Source: Rhizobium sp. 11515TR (GTDB lineage Bacteria; Pseudomonadota; Alphaproteobacteria; Rhizobiales; Rhizobiaceae). Taken from it: a DNA stretch of 64,000 bases. The notes under the pieces are model-generated. The model had not been told where the DNA came from, did no database searches, and was given only the letters and a program-made list of their open reading frames with translations. Positions 17,169 to 25,747 of this stretch are shown piece by piece; position 1 is the first letter of the stretch, and each line of letters opens with the position of its first letter. The position numbers and the translations under genes are program-made. Location: assembly GCF_002277895.1 (NCBI RefSeq), contig NZ_CP022999.1, forward strand, positions 1,426,001 through 1,490,000, read 5' to 3'.

Positions 17169-18439
17169 GCCGCCCCCAACCCATCGAAAGCGTCCGTAAA
17201 GAAGGCTTCCTCGCCGAAATTGCCAGACTTTAGAGCTAGAGCGACTGTTTCGCCCCCAAGGGTCGTGAAAGTCCAAGGCACGCCGGGTGCTATTTCCGGC
17301 CCGATAGTCAAATGCACCGCCGCGAGCGCCTGCGTGATCGCCCCGGAGGTCTCGCCGCCGGCCACGACGAAGCGGCGGGTGCCGCCATCGAACGCCGCGC
17401 GGGCGATCTCGGAAAGAGCATCTTCGACGACCTGACCCGCTTTGTCCCTGCCCAGCTGCTCCTGAGCTTGCCGCACCTCGTCAGGCTCGGCGGTGGCGTA
17501 GATAAGCTTCGGCGCATCGGTGGATTGCTGACGCAGCCATTCCAGCGCAGTGCCGGCGCCTTCGTGTGCAAGCACGATGGGATCGAGCCGCAGGCTGGAG
17601 ACCTTGCCGGCATAATTGGCAACCTGCTTCCGCGTCATGGCGGAGCAGCTGCCGGATAGAACAATCGAACCACCGGCGACCTTTGGCGGTGCTTGCCGGC
17701 GTTCGGAGAGGCTGGCGAGACCCCATTCCACGTAAAATCGCGGAAGCTGGCCGGCAATCGCGCTACCGCCGGTCAGCAGCGGCATGTCGAAGGATGCTGC
17801 GGCGATGGTTCGAAGATCGTCGTCGGACACAGCATCGACGATCACATGCCGAATGCCATCGCTGCTCAATTGCTCCAGCCGCGCTTTCAGCGCTGCCGTT
17901 CCCTTTGAGACGACGTTGCGGTTGGCGAGGCCGACGGCCCCGTTTACCTGCGGGGTCAGAAGCCGTACAAGGCTCGAATCGCGCATCGGCGTCAGTGGAT
18001 GGTCCTTCATCGGACTCTCCGACAGAAGCTGCTCGCCGACGAAAAGATGGCCCATGAAGACGCTGCGTCCGTTCTCCGGAAAGGCCGGGCAATAGATCGT
18101 CTGCGTCGCCCCGGTCTCCGCCATCAGCATCTCGGCGACCGGACCGATATTGCCTTCGGCCGTGCTGTCGAATGTCGAGCAATATTTCCAGAAGAAGCGG
18201 CTAGCACCGGCGTCCTTCAGCCATGCCAGCGCCTGACGTGCCTGATTAACAGCGGTATCGACGGGCGATGTCCGGCATTTGAGGGCGATGACTTCGAAGG
18301 TCGCCGTCTCGTTGGGGTGGCGTCTGTCTTGCGGAATGCCGATCCGAAGCGAAACGGGCAATCCGCTCCGCGCCAGCAGCGCGGCAAGATCGGTCGCTCC
18401 GGTAAAGTCATCGGCAATGCAGCCAAGCAGGAGTGTCAT
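17165..18439 (-). CDS. otnK: 3-oxo-tetronate kinase (four-carbon acid sugar kinase)
   Basis: OtnK phosphorylates 3-oxo-tetronate at O4 using ATP. The 424-residue protein has the family N-terminus 'IADDFTGATDLA', with the conserved DD-TGA motif, and a C-terminal nucleotide-binding domain with 'VVAGGETSGAI' (GGxT/ESG motif). This corresponds to the former DUF1537 family. It lies 3 bases after ltnD and overlaps otnC by 4 bases. This is the most diagnostic gene of the cluster. Confidence 0.93.
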   Translation of the reverse strand: MTLLLGCIADDFTGATDLAALLARSGLPVSLRIGIPQDRRHPNETATFEVIALKCRTSPVDTAVNQARQALAWLKDAGASRFFWKYCSTFDSTAEGNIGPVAEMLMAETGATQTIYCPAFPENGRSVFMGHLFVGEQLLSESPMKDHPLTPMRDSSLVRLLTPQVNGAVGLANRNVVSKGTAALKARLEQLSSDGIRHVIVDAVSDDDLRTIAAASFDMPLLTGGSAIAGQLPRFYVEWGLASLSERRQAPPKVAGGSIVLSGSCSAMTRKQVANYAGKVSSLRLDPIVLAHEGAGTALEWLRQQSTDAPKLIYATAEPDEVRQAQEQLGRDKAGQVVEDALSEIARAAFDGGTRRFVVAGGETSGAITQALAAVHLTIGPEIAPGVPWTFTTLGGETVALALKSGNFGEEAFFTDAFDGLGAA

Positions 18440-18442
18440 GGC

Positions 18443-19351
18443 CTAGCCCTTTACGCCCGGCAGGCTGGCGCCGCTCTTGGCGGCCAGGATCTTCGCAACC
18501 GCGGCGTCATCCTCCAGGCCCAGACCCGCCTCCGATGCTTCGACGAAGAGGTTGAGCGCGGCAACGGCGAGCGGAGTGACGGCGCCGGCTTTGCCGGCCT
18601 CCGAAGTGACGATGCCGAGGTCCTTGACGAAGATATTGACTGCCGAGCGCGGCGTATAATCGCCCGATACGATGTGCTCGCCGCGATTCTCGAACATCCA
18701 GGACGAGCCGGCAGACACGCAGATCACGTCATAGAGCGTCTTCAGATCGATGCCCGCCTTAGCGGCGAGCGTCATCGCCTCGGCCGTTGCAGCAATGTGC
18801 ACGCCGGCCAGCAACTGATTAATCATCTTGACTTGCGAACCGGCACCGGGACGATCCCCGAGGCGGAATACCTTGGCGGAGATGGCGTCGAACACCGCAG
18901 ATGCCTTATCGAAGGCCTCGGGCATCCCAGATGCCATGACGGTGATCTCGCCCGCGAGCGCCCGGACATGGCCGCCGGAAACGGGGGCATCGATGACGAA
19001 CATGCCCGCCGTCTCAAGCTTTTCGGCAATGGCTGTCGTGGCGCTCGGCGCCATGGTGGTGCAGAGCAGGAATGTGGTCGAGGGCCGCGCGGTTTTCAGC
19101 GCGCCATTCTGCCCGAAAAGCACGTCTTCGACCTGCTTGCTGTTGACGACATAGATGAGGATCACGTCTACATCTTCGGCCGCTGACGCCGGCGTCGTGC
19201 ACGGCGAACCGCCGTTCTCAGCAAAGCGGGTAAGAACCTCGCTGCGAACATCGCAGCCACTGACGGCAAAACCTGCCTTGAGAAGAGACAGGGCGGCGCC
19301 CCAACCCATGGACCCGAGGCCGATGACGGCGGCCTTCTTCGTGTTCTGCAC
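18443..19351 (-). CDS. ltnD: L-threonate dehydrogenase (beta-hydroxyacid dehydrogenase family)
   Basis: LtnD oxidises L-threonate at C2 with NAD+ to 2-oxo-tetronate. The 302-residue protein has the NAD motif 'GLGSMG' at 11-16, the substrate-binding 'DAPVSGG' motif and the catalytic lysine in 'KMINQLLAG'. The start is GTG at 19351, preceded by AGAGGTAA. The longer frame to 19495 runs through the operator region. It is the first gene of the tetronate operon, divergent from the LacI regulator. Confidence 0.92.
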   Translation of the reverse strand: MQNTKKAAVIGLGSMGWGAALSLLKAGFAVSGCDVRSEVLTRFAENGGSPCTTPASAAEDVDVILIYVVNSKQVEDVLFGQNGALKTARPSTTFLLCTTMAPSATTAIAEKLETAGMFVIDAPVSGGHVRALAGEITVMASGMPEAFDKASAVFDAISAKVFRLGDRPGAGSQVKMINQLLAGVHIAATAEAMTLAAKAGIDLKTLYDVICVSAGSSWMFENRGEHIVSGDYTPRSAVNIFVKDLGIVTSEAGKAGAVTPLAVAALNLFVEASEAGLGLEDDAAVAKILAAKSGASLPGVKG

Positions 19352-19377
19352 GATGTTACCTCTGCAATTTTCGGCTA

Positions 19378-19403
19378 TGTTACCGGTACCGGTATCGATA
19401 ACA
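19378..19403. promoter_or_regulatory. 26-bp LacI-family operator palindrome
   Basis: The sequence begins TGTTACCGGTACC and ends GGTATCGATAACA. It matches its own reverse complement at all but two symmetric base pairs and contains tandem ACCGGT cores, resembling GntR/GalR-type LacI-family operators. It lies between divergent ltnD and the LacI gene, 27 bases before the ltnD start, so repressor bound here could block both promoters. Confidence 0.75.
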
Positions 19404-19518
19404 AGCCTCATTTTCCCGGTATTTGTCAACAGCTGGATGTTTGCCTTTTCCAGGAAACATTCTATGAAGAGGGGTGGCATCGTGCCAGCCGCCATGGTTC
19501 ATCAAGGGTTGCTTGGGG

Positions 19519-20541
19519 ATGCGCAAACCCACTCTGGAAGAAGTCGCGATCGAAGCCGGCGTCAGCAAGATGACGGCATCGCGTGCGCTTCGCGGCGTCG
19601 CCGACGTTTCCAGCGAGACGCGTGACAGGGTGATCGAAGCAGCGACGCGGATGAACTATGTCGGCAACAGGCTGGCGCTCTCGCTATCCTCGCAGCGCAC
19701 CAATCTGGTCGCCGTTGTCGTTCCCAGCATGTCGAACATCGTTTTTCCAGAGGTCCTTGCAGGCATTTCCGCCGGGCTCGACGGTTCCGGAATGCAGGCC
19801 GTGTTCGGCATATGCGATTATGATGTCGCCAAGGAGCGCGAGATCATCCGTGACATGCTTTCCTGGCAGCCCTGCGCCATCATCGTCACTGGGCTCGATC
19901 AACCGGAGGAGACGGTGGAGCTGCTTCGGCACGCCAATATTCCGGTCATCCAGCTTATGGATCTCGACGGCACACCGATCGATTTCAATGTCGGACTGTC
20001 TCATGGCGCGGCGGGAGAGGAGATGGCCGAAGCGCTGATTGCGGCCGGGCGAAGACGGTTCGGCTATGTCGGTAGTGCTTTGGCGCGGGATCTGCGCGCG
20101 GCCAAGCGCAAGGCTGGCTTCGAACGCGTCCTGCATGCCCATGGCCTGGCGTTTGCCGAGCAGCGGATCGATGATGCCTTTTCCTCGATCGCGCTTGGAA
20201 AACGGCTGACGACGGCCATGCTCGCGGCGGTGCCGGATCTCGATTGTATCTATTACTCCAATGACGATATGGCGAGTGGCGGGCTGTTTTCCTGCATGGA
20301 GCTGGGCGTTGCGGTTCCTGAGAAGATCCTGATCGCTGGCTTCAATGGGCTGGATCTGGTCAATTCCTTGCCCGCGCCGATCACTACCTCCCGCTCGCCC
20401 CGGCGCGCTATCGGCGAGGTTGCGGCGCAATTGGTGCGCCACGCGGTCGTGACCAACGGGGATGCGATGGAAAAAACCATAGTGTTCAAGCCGACAATCG
20501 TGGGAATCGATGGCTATGGAGCGGCTGACGGCGCTTCTTGA
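19519..20541 (+). CDS. LacI family transcriptional repressor of the tetronate cluster
   Basis: This is a 340-residue repressor. The N-terminal HTH is 'TLEEVAIEAGVSKMTASRALRG' in two halves (residues about 4-25), followed by a hinge helix 'GNRLALSLSSQRT' and a periplasmic-binding-protein-like effector domain. ATG at 19519 gives the family start 'MRKPTLEEVA'; a longer frame from 19474 covers the promoter region. Its adjacency to ltnD and the palindrome between them suggest control by a four-carbon acid sugar or its phosphate. Confidence 0.9.
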   Translation: MRKPTLEEVAIEAGVSKMTASRALRGVADVSSETRDRVIEAATRMNYVGNRLALSLSSQRTNLVAVVVPSMSNIVFPEVLAGISAGLDGSGMQAVFGICDYDVAKEREIIRDMLSWQPCAIIVTGLDQPEETVELLRHANIPVIQLMDLDGTPIDFNVGLSHGAAGEEMAEALIAAGRRRFGYVGSALARDLRAAKRKAGFERVLHAHGLAFAEQRIDDAFSSIALGKRLTTAMLAAVPDLDCIYYSNDDMASGGLFSCMELGVAVPEKILIAGFNGLDLVNSLPAPITTSRSPRRAIGEVAAQLVRHAVVTNGDAMEKTIVFKPTIVGIDGYGAADGAS

Positions 20542-20772
20542 CATCTCTTCATAATTTTCTCTCTTCCGACGCATGCCCAGATTGATGTCGGCGACAGGTC
20601 CGTTTGAACCATGTGAGCCGTGATGCCTGCATATGGGTTCCAGCCTGATAAGCCTAAGGTTTGCAACAAGATTTCTCGGAAAATCCACAGTTCGGAAATG
20701 TTCGGAAACCGGCAGGCCAAGGTGATCGGATAGACGCACCGGAAGTTATCTTATTGCGGAGTCCGACTGCCG

Positions 20773-21597
20773 ATGTTCCTGACCAATCCGTGGCAACGGG
20801 GAGAGTTGAGCCATATCGTTGTCACCACCTTTCATGAAAAGGGTTATCGTGACTACGGCAAGAAATGTATCGAGACCTTCCTTGCCCACTGGCCGAACGA
20901 AGTTTCCTTGGTCGTTTATGCCGAGGATGTCGAAATCGAGGAGAAGGACCGCCGTCTTCTGGTGTTCGATCATTGCGAGACATTGCCCCGGCTGCGCGGT
21001 TTTCGCGATGCCTATGGCAGCAAGCCGCAGGCAAATGGATATATCTCGTCACACAATGGGCTGGTGCGGGATTTCCGGTGGGACGCCGTGCGCTTTTCCA
21101 ACAAAGTCTTTGCGGTCGCCGATGCCGTCAGGCGCTATCATAACACGGTTGATCAGCTGATATGGCTCGATGCCGATACCGTGACCCATAGGCCCATTCC
21201 GAAGAGTTTTCTCGATGGAATCGCCCCGCGTGGAAATCAGCTCGCCTCCTATCTGAACAGGAGAATCTATCCCGAATGCGGATGGGTGGGATACAACCTG
21301 CGTCATCCGGCGATATTGACCTTCATCGACCGTTTCGAAGGGGCTTATTCCTCCGGCTATTTCCTGACGCTGAAGGAAAGCCATGACAGCTTCGTCTTCT
21401 GGAAGGTGCTCCAGCAGATGGAACAGGACAAGGAAGCCAGATTCAGGCGGCTTGGCTCGAGCCTGACGAAAACCCATGTCTTCATCAACAGCGTCCTGGG
21501 TAGCTATCTGGATCATTTGAAGGGCGACAGGAAGGCTGCCGGAAGGAGCCGCAGGCGTGATCTCAAATGGCATCGCCGCGAACCATGGTGGCAATAA
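20773..21597 (+). CDS. Hypothetical GT-A-like protein with a DxD motif
   Basis: This is a 274-residue cytoplasmic protein with no signal peptide. The N-terminal 'SHIVVTTFHEKGYRDYGKKCIETFLAHW' region in two parts and 'VSLVVYAEDVE' look like the opening strands of a nucleotide-sugar-dependent (GT-A fold) glycosyltransferase. 'WLDADT' at 131-136 is a candidate metal-binding DxD motif. The C-terminus is strongly basic. It stands alone, between the LacI gene and a small membrane protein, so the context gives no substrate. The function is inferred only from fold-like motifs. Confidence 0.6.
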   Translation: MFLTNPWQRGELSHIVVTTFHEKGYRDYGKKCIETFLAHWPNEVSLVVYAEDVEIEEKDRRLLVFDHCETLPRLRGFRDAYGSKPQANGYISSHNGLVRDFRWDAVRFSNKVFAVADAVRRYHNTVDQLIWLDADTVTHRPIPKSFLDGIAPRGNQLASYLNRRIYPECGWVGYNLRHPAILTFIDRFEGAYSSGYFLTLKESHDSFVFWKVLQQMEQDKEARFRRLGSSLTKTHVFINSVLGSYLDHLKGDRKAAGRSRRRDLKWHRREPWWQ

Positions 21598-21713
21598 TTC
21601 ACGATCATTTTCGGCGGGGAAAGCTCTATGCCGCTGGGTGATGGCGGAGACGATCAAGTTGTTTTTTAGGGTGCATGGCACTAATCTAGGTAGCATTGAG
21701 GGATTGGGAATTC

Positions 21714-22136
21714 ATGCTCGACGATTCGATCCTGCCGACAGAGATCGCTGTTTCACTTGGTCTGCTATGCAATATCGGTATTCCTCTTCTAGCCTTTTGG
21801 GTGGGGGGGAAATTGCCCCGGTTCCGTCTCTGGATCCACGCCGTCGCTTTCGTCATCATTCTTGCTTCGCCGCTGACGGCTATGATCCTCGGCTTGCCTG
21901 ATCTGCTTCCCGAAGAGGAAGAAAGCCCGGGCGCTCGTTTTGCGTTTCTACCGCTCATCATCGAGGCGGCCATCATCGTGCTGCTCTATTGCTTGGCCGG
22001 CGCGATGCTGCTGTCCCAGTCGATCCATTCGGCAATCACGGACTGGCACGGTCGAGACCGGCTCTCGCAGCCGCCGCCTCCCCGCCGTACCGCCGGGAGG
22101 AAACCATACATCTCCAAAGGCTCCAAAACGCGATAG
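21714..22136 (+). CDS. Hypothetical three-helix membrane protein
   Basis: This is a 140-residue protein with three hydrophobic segments (about 10-30, 38-58 and 77-98) and a polar, proline- and basic-rich C-terminal tail of about 40 residues. ATG at 21714 is preferred because GAGGGATTGGG precedes it; TTG at 21696 would add six residues. I recognise no family. The acidic loop 'PEEEESPG' between helices 2 and 3 is the most distinctive element. Confidence 0.65.
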   Translation: MLDDSILPTEIAVSLGLLCNIGIPLLAFWVGGKLPRFRLWIHAVAFVIILASPLTAMILGLPDLLPEEEESPGARFAFLPLIIEAAIIVLLYCLAGAMLLSQSIHSAITDWHGRDRLSQPPPPRRTAGRKPYISKGSKTR

Positions 22137-22361
22137 CTATTGTTCAGTCGAACACACGGGCGTGTTCATGCGTTGTCGGTCTGCGCCGAGGAGAGCGAGG
22201 AGTTTCGCGCCTTTCCCTTCAGCTGAGACATGTCGCGCAAAAACGCTGCGATCGGGCGGCAGTGCGGGACTCAATCCGGCTCCGGCTGCGTTCAGGCAGA
22301 GTTCATGCGAATCGGCATATCTTTATTCTTGTCCACAAGACAGGAAATAGGGGTAAGGGAA

Positions 22362-22733
22362 ATGCTTGAAGGTTTGGTACGGATTTCGCGTGTTGCCGTG
22401 GTCGGATTGGCCGCGTTGCAACTGATGACGTCTGTCGCTTCGGCGCAGTATTATGGCGGCGATGATGATTATGCACCGCCGCCCTGGCAGCGCGACCAGG
22501 GTCGGGACTGGAGAGGTCCGCCGCGCGGCTGGGATCGTGACCGCGACAGGGGCTGGGATCGTGATCGTGGCTGCGACAGACGCGATCTTATGCGCGCCGC
22601 GCGGGCGGAAGGCTTCCGTCGTATTGATTCGGTCGACAGTAACGGACGGCGCATCGTCGTTCGCGGCTGGAACGACGGCGGTCCGGACCGCATGGTCTTC
22701 GCCAATCGGCGTGGCTGCCCGGTCCTCGACTGA
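22362..22733 (+). CDS. Exported Arg/Asp-rich hypothetical protein
   Basis: This is a 123-residue protein with a signal peptide (cleavage after 'SVASA', near residue 28). It is followed by a low-complexity Arg-Asp-Gly-Trp-rich segment of about 45 residues with repeated 'WDRDR' units, then a compact C-terminal domain of about 50 residues ('RDLMRAARAEGF' to 'GCPVLD') with two cysteines overall. The start follows AAGGGA. Proteins of this layout are common in rhizobia, but their role is unknown to me. Confidence 0.75.
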   Translation: MLEGLVRISRVAVVGLAALQLMTSVASAQYYGGDDDYAPPPWQRDQGRDWRGPPRGWDRDRDRGWDRDRGCDRRDLMRAARAEGFRRIDSVDSNGRRIVVRGWNDGGPDRMVFANRRGCPVLD

Positions 22734-22749
22734 CGCTCGAAATAGAGCA

Positions 22750-22784
22750 TAAGCGGAAGCCGAGTGTGGGTCGGCCTCCGCTTA
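22750..22784. terminator. 14-bp imperfect stem-loop between convergent genes
   Basis: TAAGCGGAAGCCGA at 22750-22763 pairs with TCGGCCTCCGCTTA at 22771-22784 with one mismatch and a 7-base loop. It lies just past the Arg/Asp-rich protein gene and before the end of the convergent VOC gene. It is probably a bidirectional terminator. Confidence 0.7.
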
Positions 22785-22869
22785 CATCACGGCGGCGCAT
22801 GCTCTCGACTGGCTGAAAGCCATGCGTTTGCCGCGACCTTCGAGTTTTACGATAGCTTTGCCGCGCCTT

Positions 22870-23307
22870 TCAGGCGGCGGCGAATTTCTTTTTTGCGACC
22901 GTGACGCTGCCGACTTGCTCGCATTTGGCGGATATTTTGGCGTCAGCGCTTTGCTGCCTGACCAGAAACCGCCAATATATGCCCCACGGATCTCTCACAA
23001 GGCCGCGATCGTCCGGACGGCTTTTTCTCAGCGCATAACGCAAACGGTCCGCCTCGTCCTGTGTCGCACATTCGACTGTGATGGAAGAACTATGCTCCGA
23101 GCGGTCGAATGGTCCTGCCTCGAAGCCCATATAGGCGCGATTTCCAAGTGTGAAACCTGCAAACTTTACGCTGCCGGCCGGTCCATTCAGATTGTCGGTG
23201 AGAATACTTGAGACCCATCCGGCTGCCGAACCCGGGATAAGCGACGTATAAAGTTCGATCGCCGTTTCCATGTCATGTTGAAACCAGAGATGTTGCCTGA
23301 TCTTCAT
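22870..23307 (-). CDS. VOC superfamily protein (PhnB / 3-dmu-9_3-mt type)
   Basis: This is a 145-residue protein of the glyoxalase/bleomycin-resistance fold. It opens with 'IRQHLWFQHDMETAIELYTSLIPGS', the typical PhnB-like N-terminus, and has the paired segments 'ITVECATQDEADRLRYAL' and 'RDPWGIYWRFL' of the second half. Enzymatic activity is not known for most of this subgroup. The start follows GCAGGTCGCG. It stands alone. Confidence 0.85.
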   Translation of the reverse strand: MKIRQHLWFQHDMETAIELYTSLIPGSAAGWVSSILTDNLNGPAGSVKFAGFTLGNRAYMGFEAGPFDRSEHSSSITVECATQDEADRLRYALRKSRPDDRGLVRDPWGIYWRFLVRQQSADAKISAKCEQVGSVTVAKKKFAAA

Positions 23308-23502
23308 CGCGACCTGCTTTCTACAAATCTTGCCTGGATGGGGCAGGGCATGAAGGAAGCATGCTGACTGCTTGCCGAATAAAATTCATGCCGCCGGTGA
23401 GCCGCCTTCTTGTTCTTTTGAGCGGTGTCACCGACGGCATGCTGGAGAGTTGCTTCTAACCGTTCGTGCTCACCCCTGCGGAGCGCGGACGGACGCGGTA
23501 CA

Positions 23503-23724
23503 CTATTTCTCAGCAACTCTACCAGCGAGAGCCATCACATAGTCATCGGCAATATCGGCCAAGGTCAAAGCGACCTCGGGCTCGTTCCAGCCGGCAGCGA
23601 GCGCCATTTGAACAAAGTCACGAAAGGCCACTTCAAGGACCTCTTCGCGCTCGACCGCGCGGTATGAGTCATTGACGGGATGCTGAGGCTTGCTGATCTC
23701 TATTGTCTGGCGAGTAGATACCAT
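23503..23724 (-). CDS. Small hypothetical protein
   Basis: This is a 73-residue acidic protein starting at ATG 23724 behind AGGGA; an upstream in-frame start at 23760 is possible. The region 'REEVLEVAFRDFVQMALAAGWNEPEVALTLADIADDYVMAL', in two adjoining helices, looks helical and amphipathic, and small proteins like this are seen in Rhizobiaceae. No domain is recognised. The 195 bases to the VOC gene show nothing clear. Confidence 0.55.
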   Translation of the reverse strand: MVSTRQTIEISKPQHPVNDSYRAVEREEVLEVAFRDFVQMALAAGWNEPEVALTLADIADDYVMALAGRVAEK

Positions 23725-23994
23725 TGCTGTTTTCCCTATGACTTGCCCCGTTGGACGCACAGTACATTCACCAAACAGTCGGGCTTTGGTCTCCGAACAA
23801 CTATTATTCTTCTTTTCTAATGGGTTACGCAGCGTATGTCGTTAGACGTGCATCCGGAAACTTGCAGCAGCGTCCATTTTCGCAATTGCTGAAGTGCGGT
23901 TTCGGATGGGCACAGGGATTAATGGGAAGATGTGCCCCTCGCTTGCGCGTGTCTTCCGCCGGCGCGCCTGCCTTGAGGCATCGGAATCCGCGGT

Positions 23995-25242
23995 CTAGTG
24001 ATAATAGCCGAGGGTTTTCAGCCATTCGTCGAAGGAGTGGCTGTTGCCGGACGATGCCGGTGAGATGACCTGCCCGAGATAACGCGGGATGGTAAGGTTT
24101 CTGGCTTCACGAGGGCTGTAGCCGAACTCCTTGCCGAAGGCTCGGCTGAAGTGCGCTGCCGAGGAAAAGCCGACTGCAAAGGCGATGTCGACGATCTGCT
24201 CCCGATTGGCGGGATCGCTGAGGGCGGCATGGGCCGACAGGAGGCGACGGCGCTGAATATAGTGATGCACGCCGCCATATTGTTCGAATATCTGATAGAG
24301 CCTAGTACGGGATATGCCGAGCTCGCGGCATATGTGCTCGACCGTGAGATCGCCCGAAGTGAGATTGCCTTCGACGAACCGCCGCACGCGTTCCGTCAGG
24401 GCGAGGGTGCTATGCTGTTCCGTGCCGGTCGATTGCGCCGCCGAGGTCGAAACGGAAGCCACAATCATATTGCGCACCGTCTGGACGACATGCGGTAGAT
24501 CGGTGGCTGCAAGGCGCGCGAGATTGTGTTCGACGCTATCGAGGAATTCGATCAACATGCTGACGAATACGCCGGAGAGCGCAATATTGTTCTCGATCTC
24601 GACCGGTGTGGGAACGTCGAACAGCAATGCCCTCGGCAGGAAGAGCGAGAGGCCTTTCGCCTCGGTCGAGCGGCCTCGAAAGGGGTGTCCCAGCGATCGC
24701 AGTTCCACCTTGCCGGGCTCGCCTTCCAGAACGTGGCCATCGACTTCCGTCCAGGTCCTGCCGCTGCTCGGCACCGAAACATGCCAGTGATCGATGTGAT
24801 TGGTTTTCACCTTCGCCTGCGAGCGCATGTAGCTGTGGGGCGGCGTATCCTGTTGAACGATGAGCATGCCGCCAAGATTCCACGCGATATGATCGGCCGG
24901 AAAGCCGGCTTCCGGCGGGATATTATCCGGCAATCGCACGTCGGCCACGGGAGCGACATAAGCTTGCCAGGCGGCAAATTGCGCGGCCGGCTCGATATCG
25001 CGCGTCGAAAACTTCAGCGGCTGCAAGGCCGGCGGTGGCAGGGCTTCCTCCGTCGCCGCCTTCTCCGGTCGCGGGAAGCGCCGCCGTTCTGACTGTAACG
25101 ACTTCCTGTCCTTGCGCCATGACGATTCCTTCGCCTCGTCTGACGCAGATCCGGATAGTTCCTCGCGCCGAAAATCAGACAATCCGTTCTCCCCGAACAC
25201 GGCTGGAACAGGACGTAAGCGCCGCGCCGCTCCATCCATCAT
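23995..25242 (-). CDS. AraC family transcriptional regulator (AraC-binding-like domain)
   Basis: This is a regulator with an N-terminal AraC-binding-like domain (beginning near 'LKFSTRDIEPAAQFAAWQAYV') and a C-terminal AraC/XylS double helix-turn-helix. The first HTH includes 'LTVEHICRELGISRTRLYQIF', the second 'VDIAFAVGFSSAAHFSRAF', followed by 'GYSPREAR'. The frame to 25242 leaves about 75 unaligned residues at the N-terminus. A TTG at 25182 behind GGGGAG may be the real start. It is divergent from the dipeptidase gene across a 505-base gap, so the target is uncertain. Confidence 0.88.
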   Translation of the reverse strand: MMDGAARRLRPVPAVFGENGLSDFRREELSGSASDEAKESSWRKDRKSLQSERRRFPRPEKAATEEALPPPALQPLKFSTRDIEPAAQFAAWQAYVAPVADVRLPDNIPPEAGFPADHIAWNLGGMLIVQQDTPPHSYMRSQAKVKTNHIDHWHVSVPSSGRTWTEVDGHVLEGEPGKVELRSLGHPFRGRSTEAKGLSLFLPRALLFDVPTPVEIENNIALSGVFVSMLIEFLDSVEHNLARLAATDLPHVVQTVRNMIVASVSTSAAQSTGTEQHSTLALTERVRRFVEGNLTSGDLTVEHICRELGISRTRLYQIFEQYGGVHHYIQRRRLLSAHAALSDPANREQIVDIAFAVGFSSAAHFSRAFGKEFGYSPREARNLTIPRYLGQVISPASSGNSHSFDEWLKTLGYYH

Positions 25243-25747
25243 TCAAGTGGACGGCTGTCTCCGCTTCGAGCCGCCTTTTTTCAGCGAGCTGGTATGCTGC
25301 TGTAATTCCTGCCGTATTCCCAGCTCTTTCACCATACTAAAGCTTTCATTTGCTGCGCATTTTAGAAAAAGCAAGTGTTGCGGGTCGCCAAACCCATATT
25401 CCCGCTGAAATTGCCGCAAAATGTGGCGCTGGCTGAGCCGATTTGTCTCGTGCCGGTACATTTGCCATGTCAAACGCGGCATAGGGACCGGCATGCTTCG
25501 TCCGAGCACATTCAGGCGAAAGCGAAAACTTGTTCCATGGAGACGCCCTGCAAAACCGCTGCGAAACTATTCCGCTTTTGCCTCGCCGGCTTGGCAGCAT
25601 CCGGCGGCCATCGTATTTTCCGAACGTTTTGACAGCGGGGTCTTGCAACCGACCAATTCCATTTCACAGACCCTATACGTAGTTTGCAGTTGCCCATTCC
25701 GCCAAGCTTGCCTAGGCAGATATCAACTGCAATTTTTGGAATGAGAC
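25243..25747. other. 505-bp intergenic region, AraC gene / dipeptidase gene
   Basis: This is a long gap between divergent genes and is more AT-rich than its surroundings. Short open frames exist on both strands (for example minus 25243-25509), but none has a recognisable domain or a convincing ribosome-binding site. It should hold the promoters of both neighbours. I see no strong inverted repeat in it. Confidence 0.5.

Noticed and set aside
17999..19186. 395-codon plus-strand frame opposite otnK and ltnD
   Set aside because: It is composed of antisense of two confirmed genes.
25243..25509. 88-codon minus-strand ORF upstream of the AraC gene
   Set aside because: No domain and no convincing Shine-Dalgarno; it is more likely part of a long promoter region.
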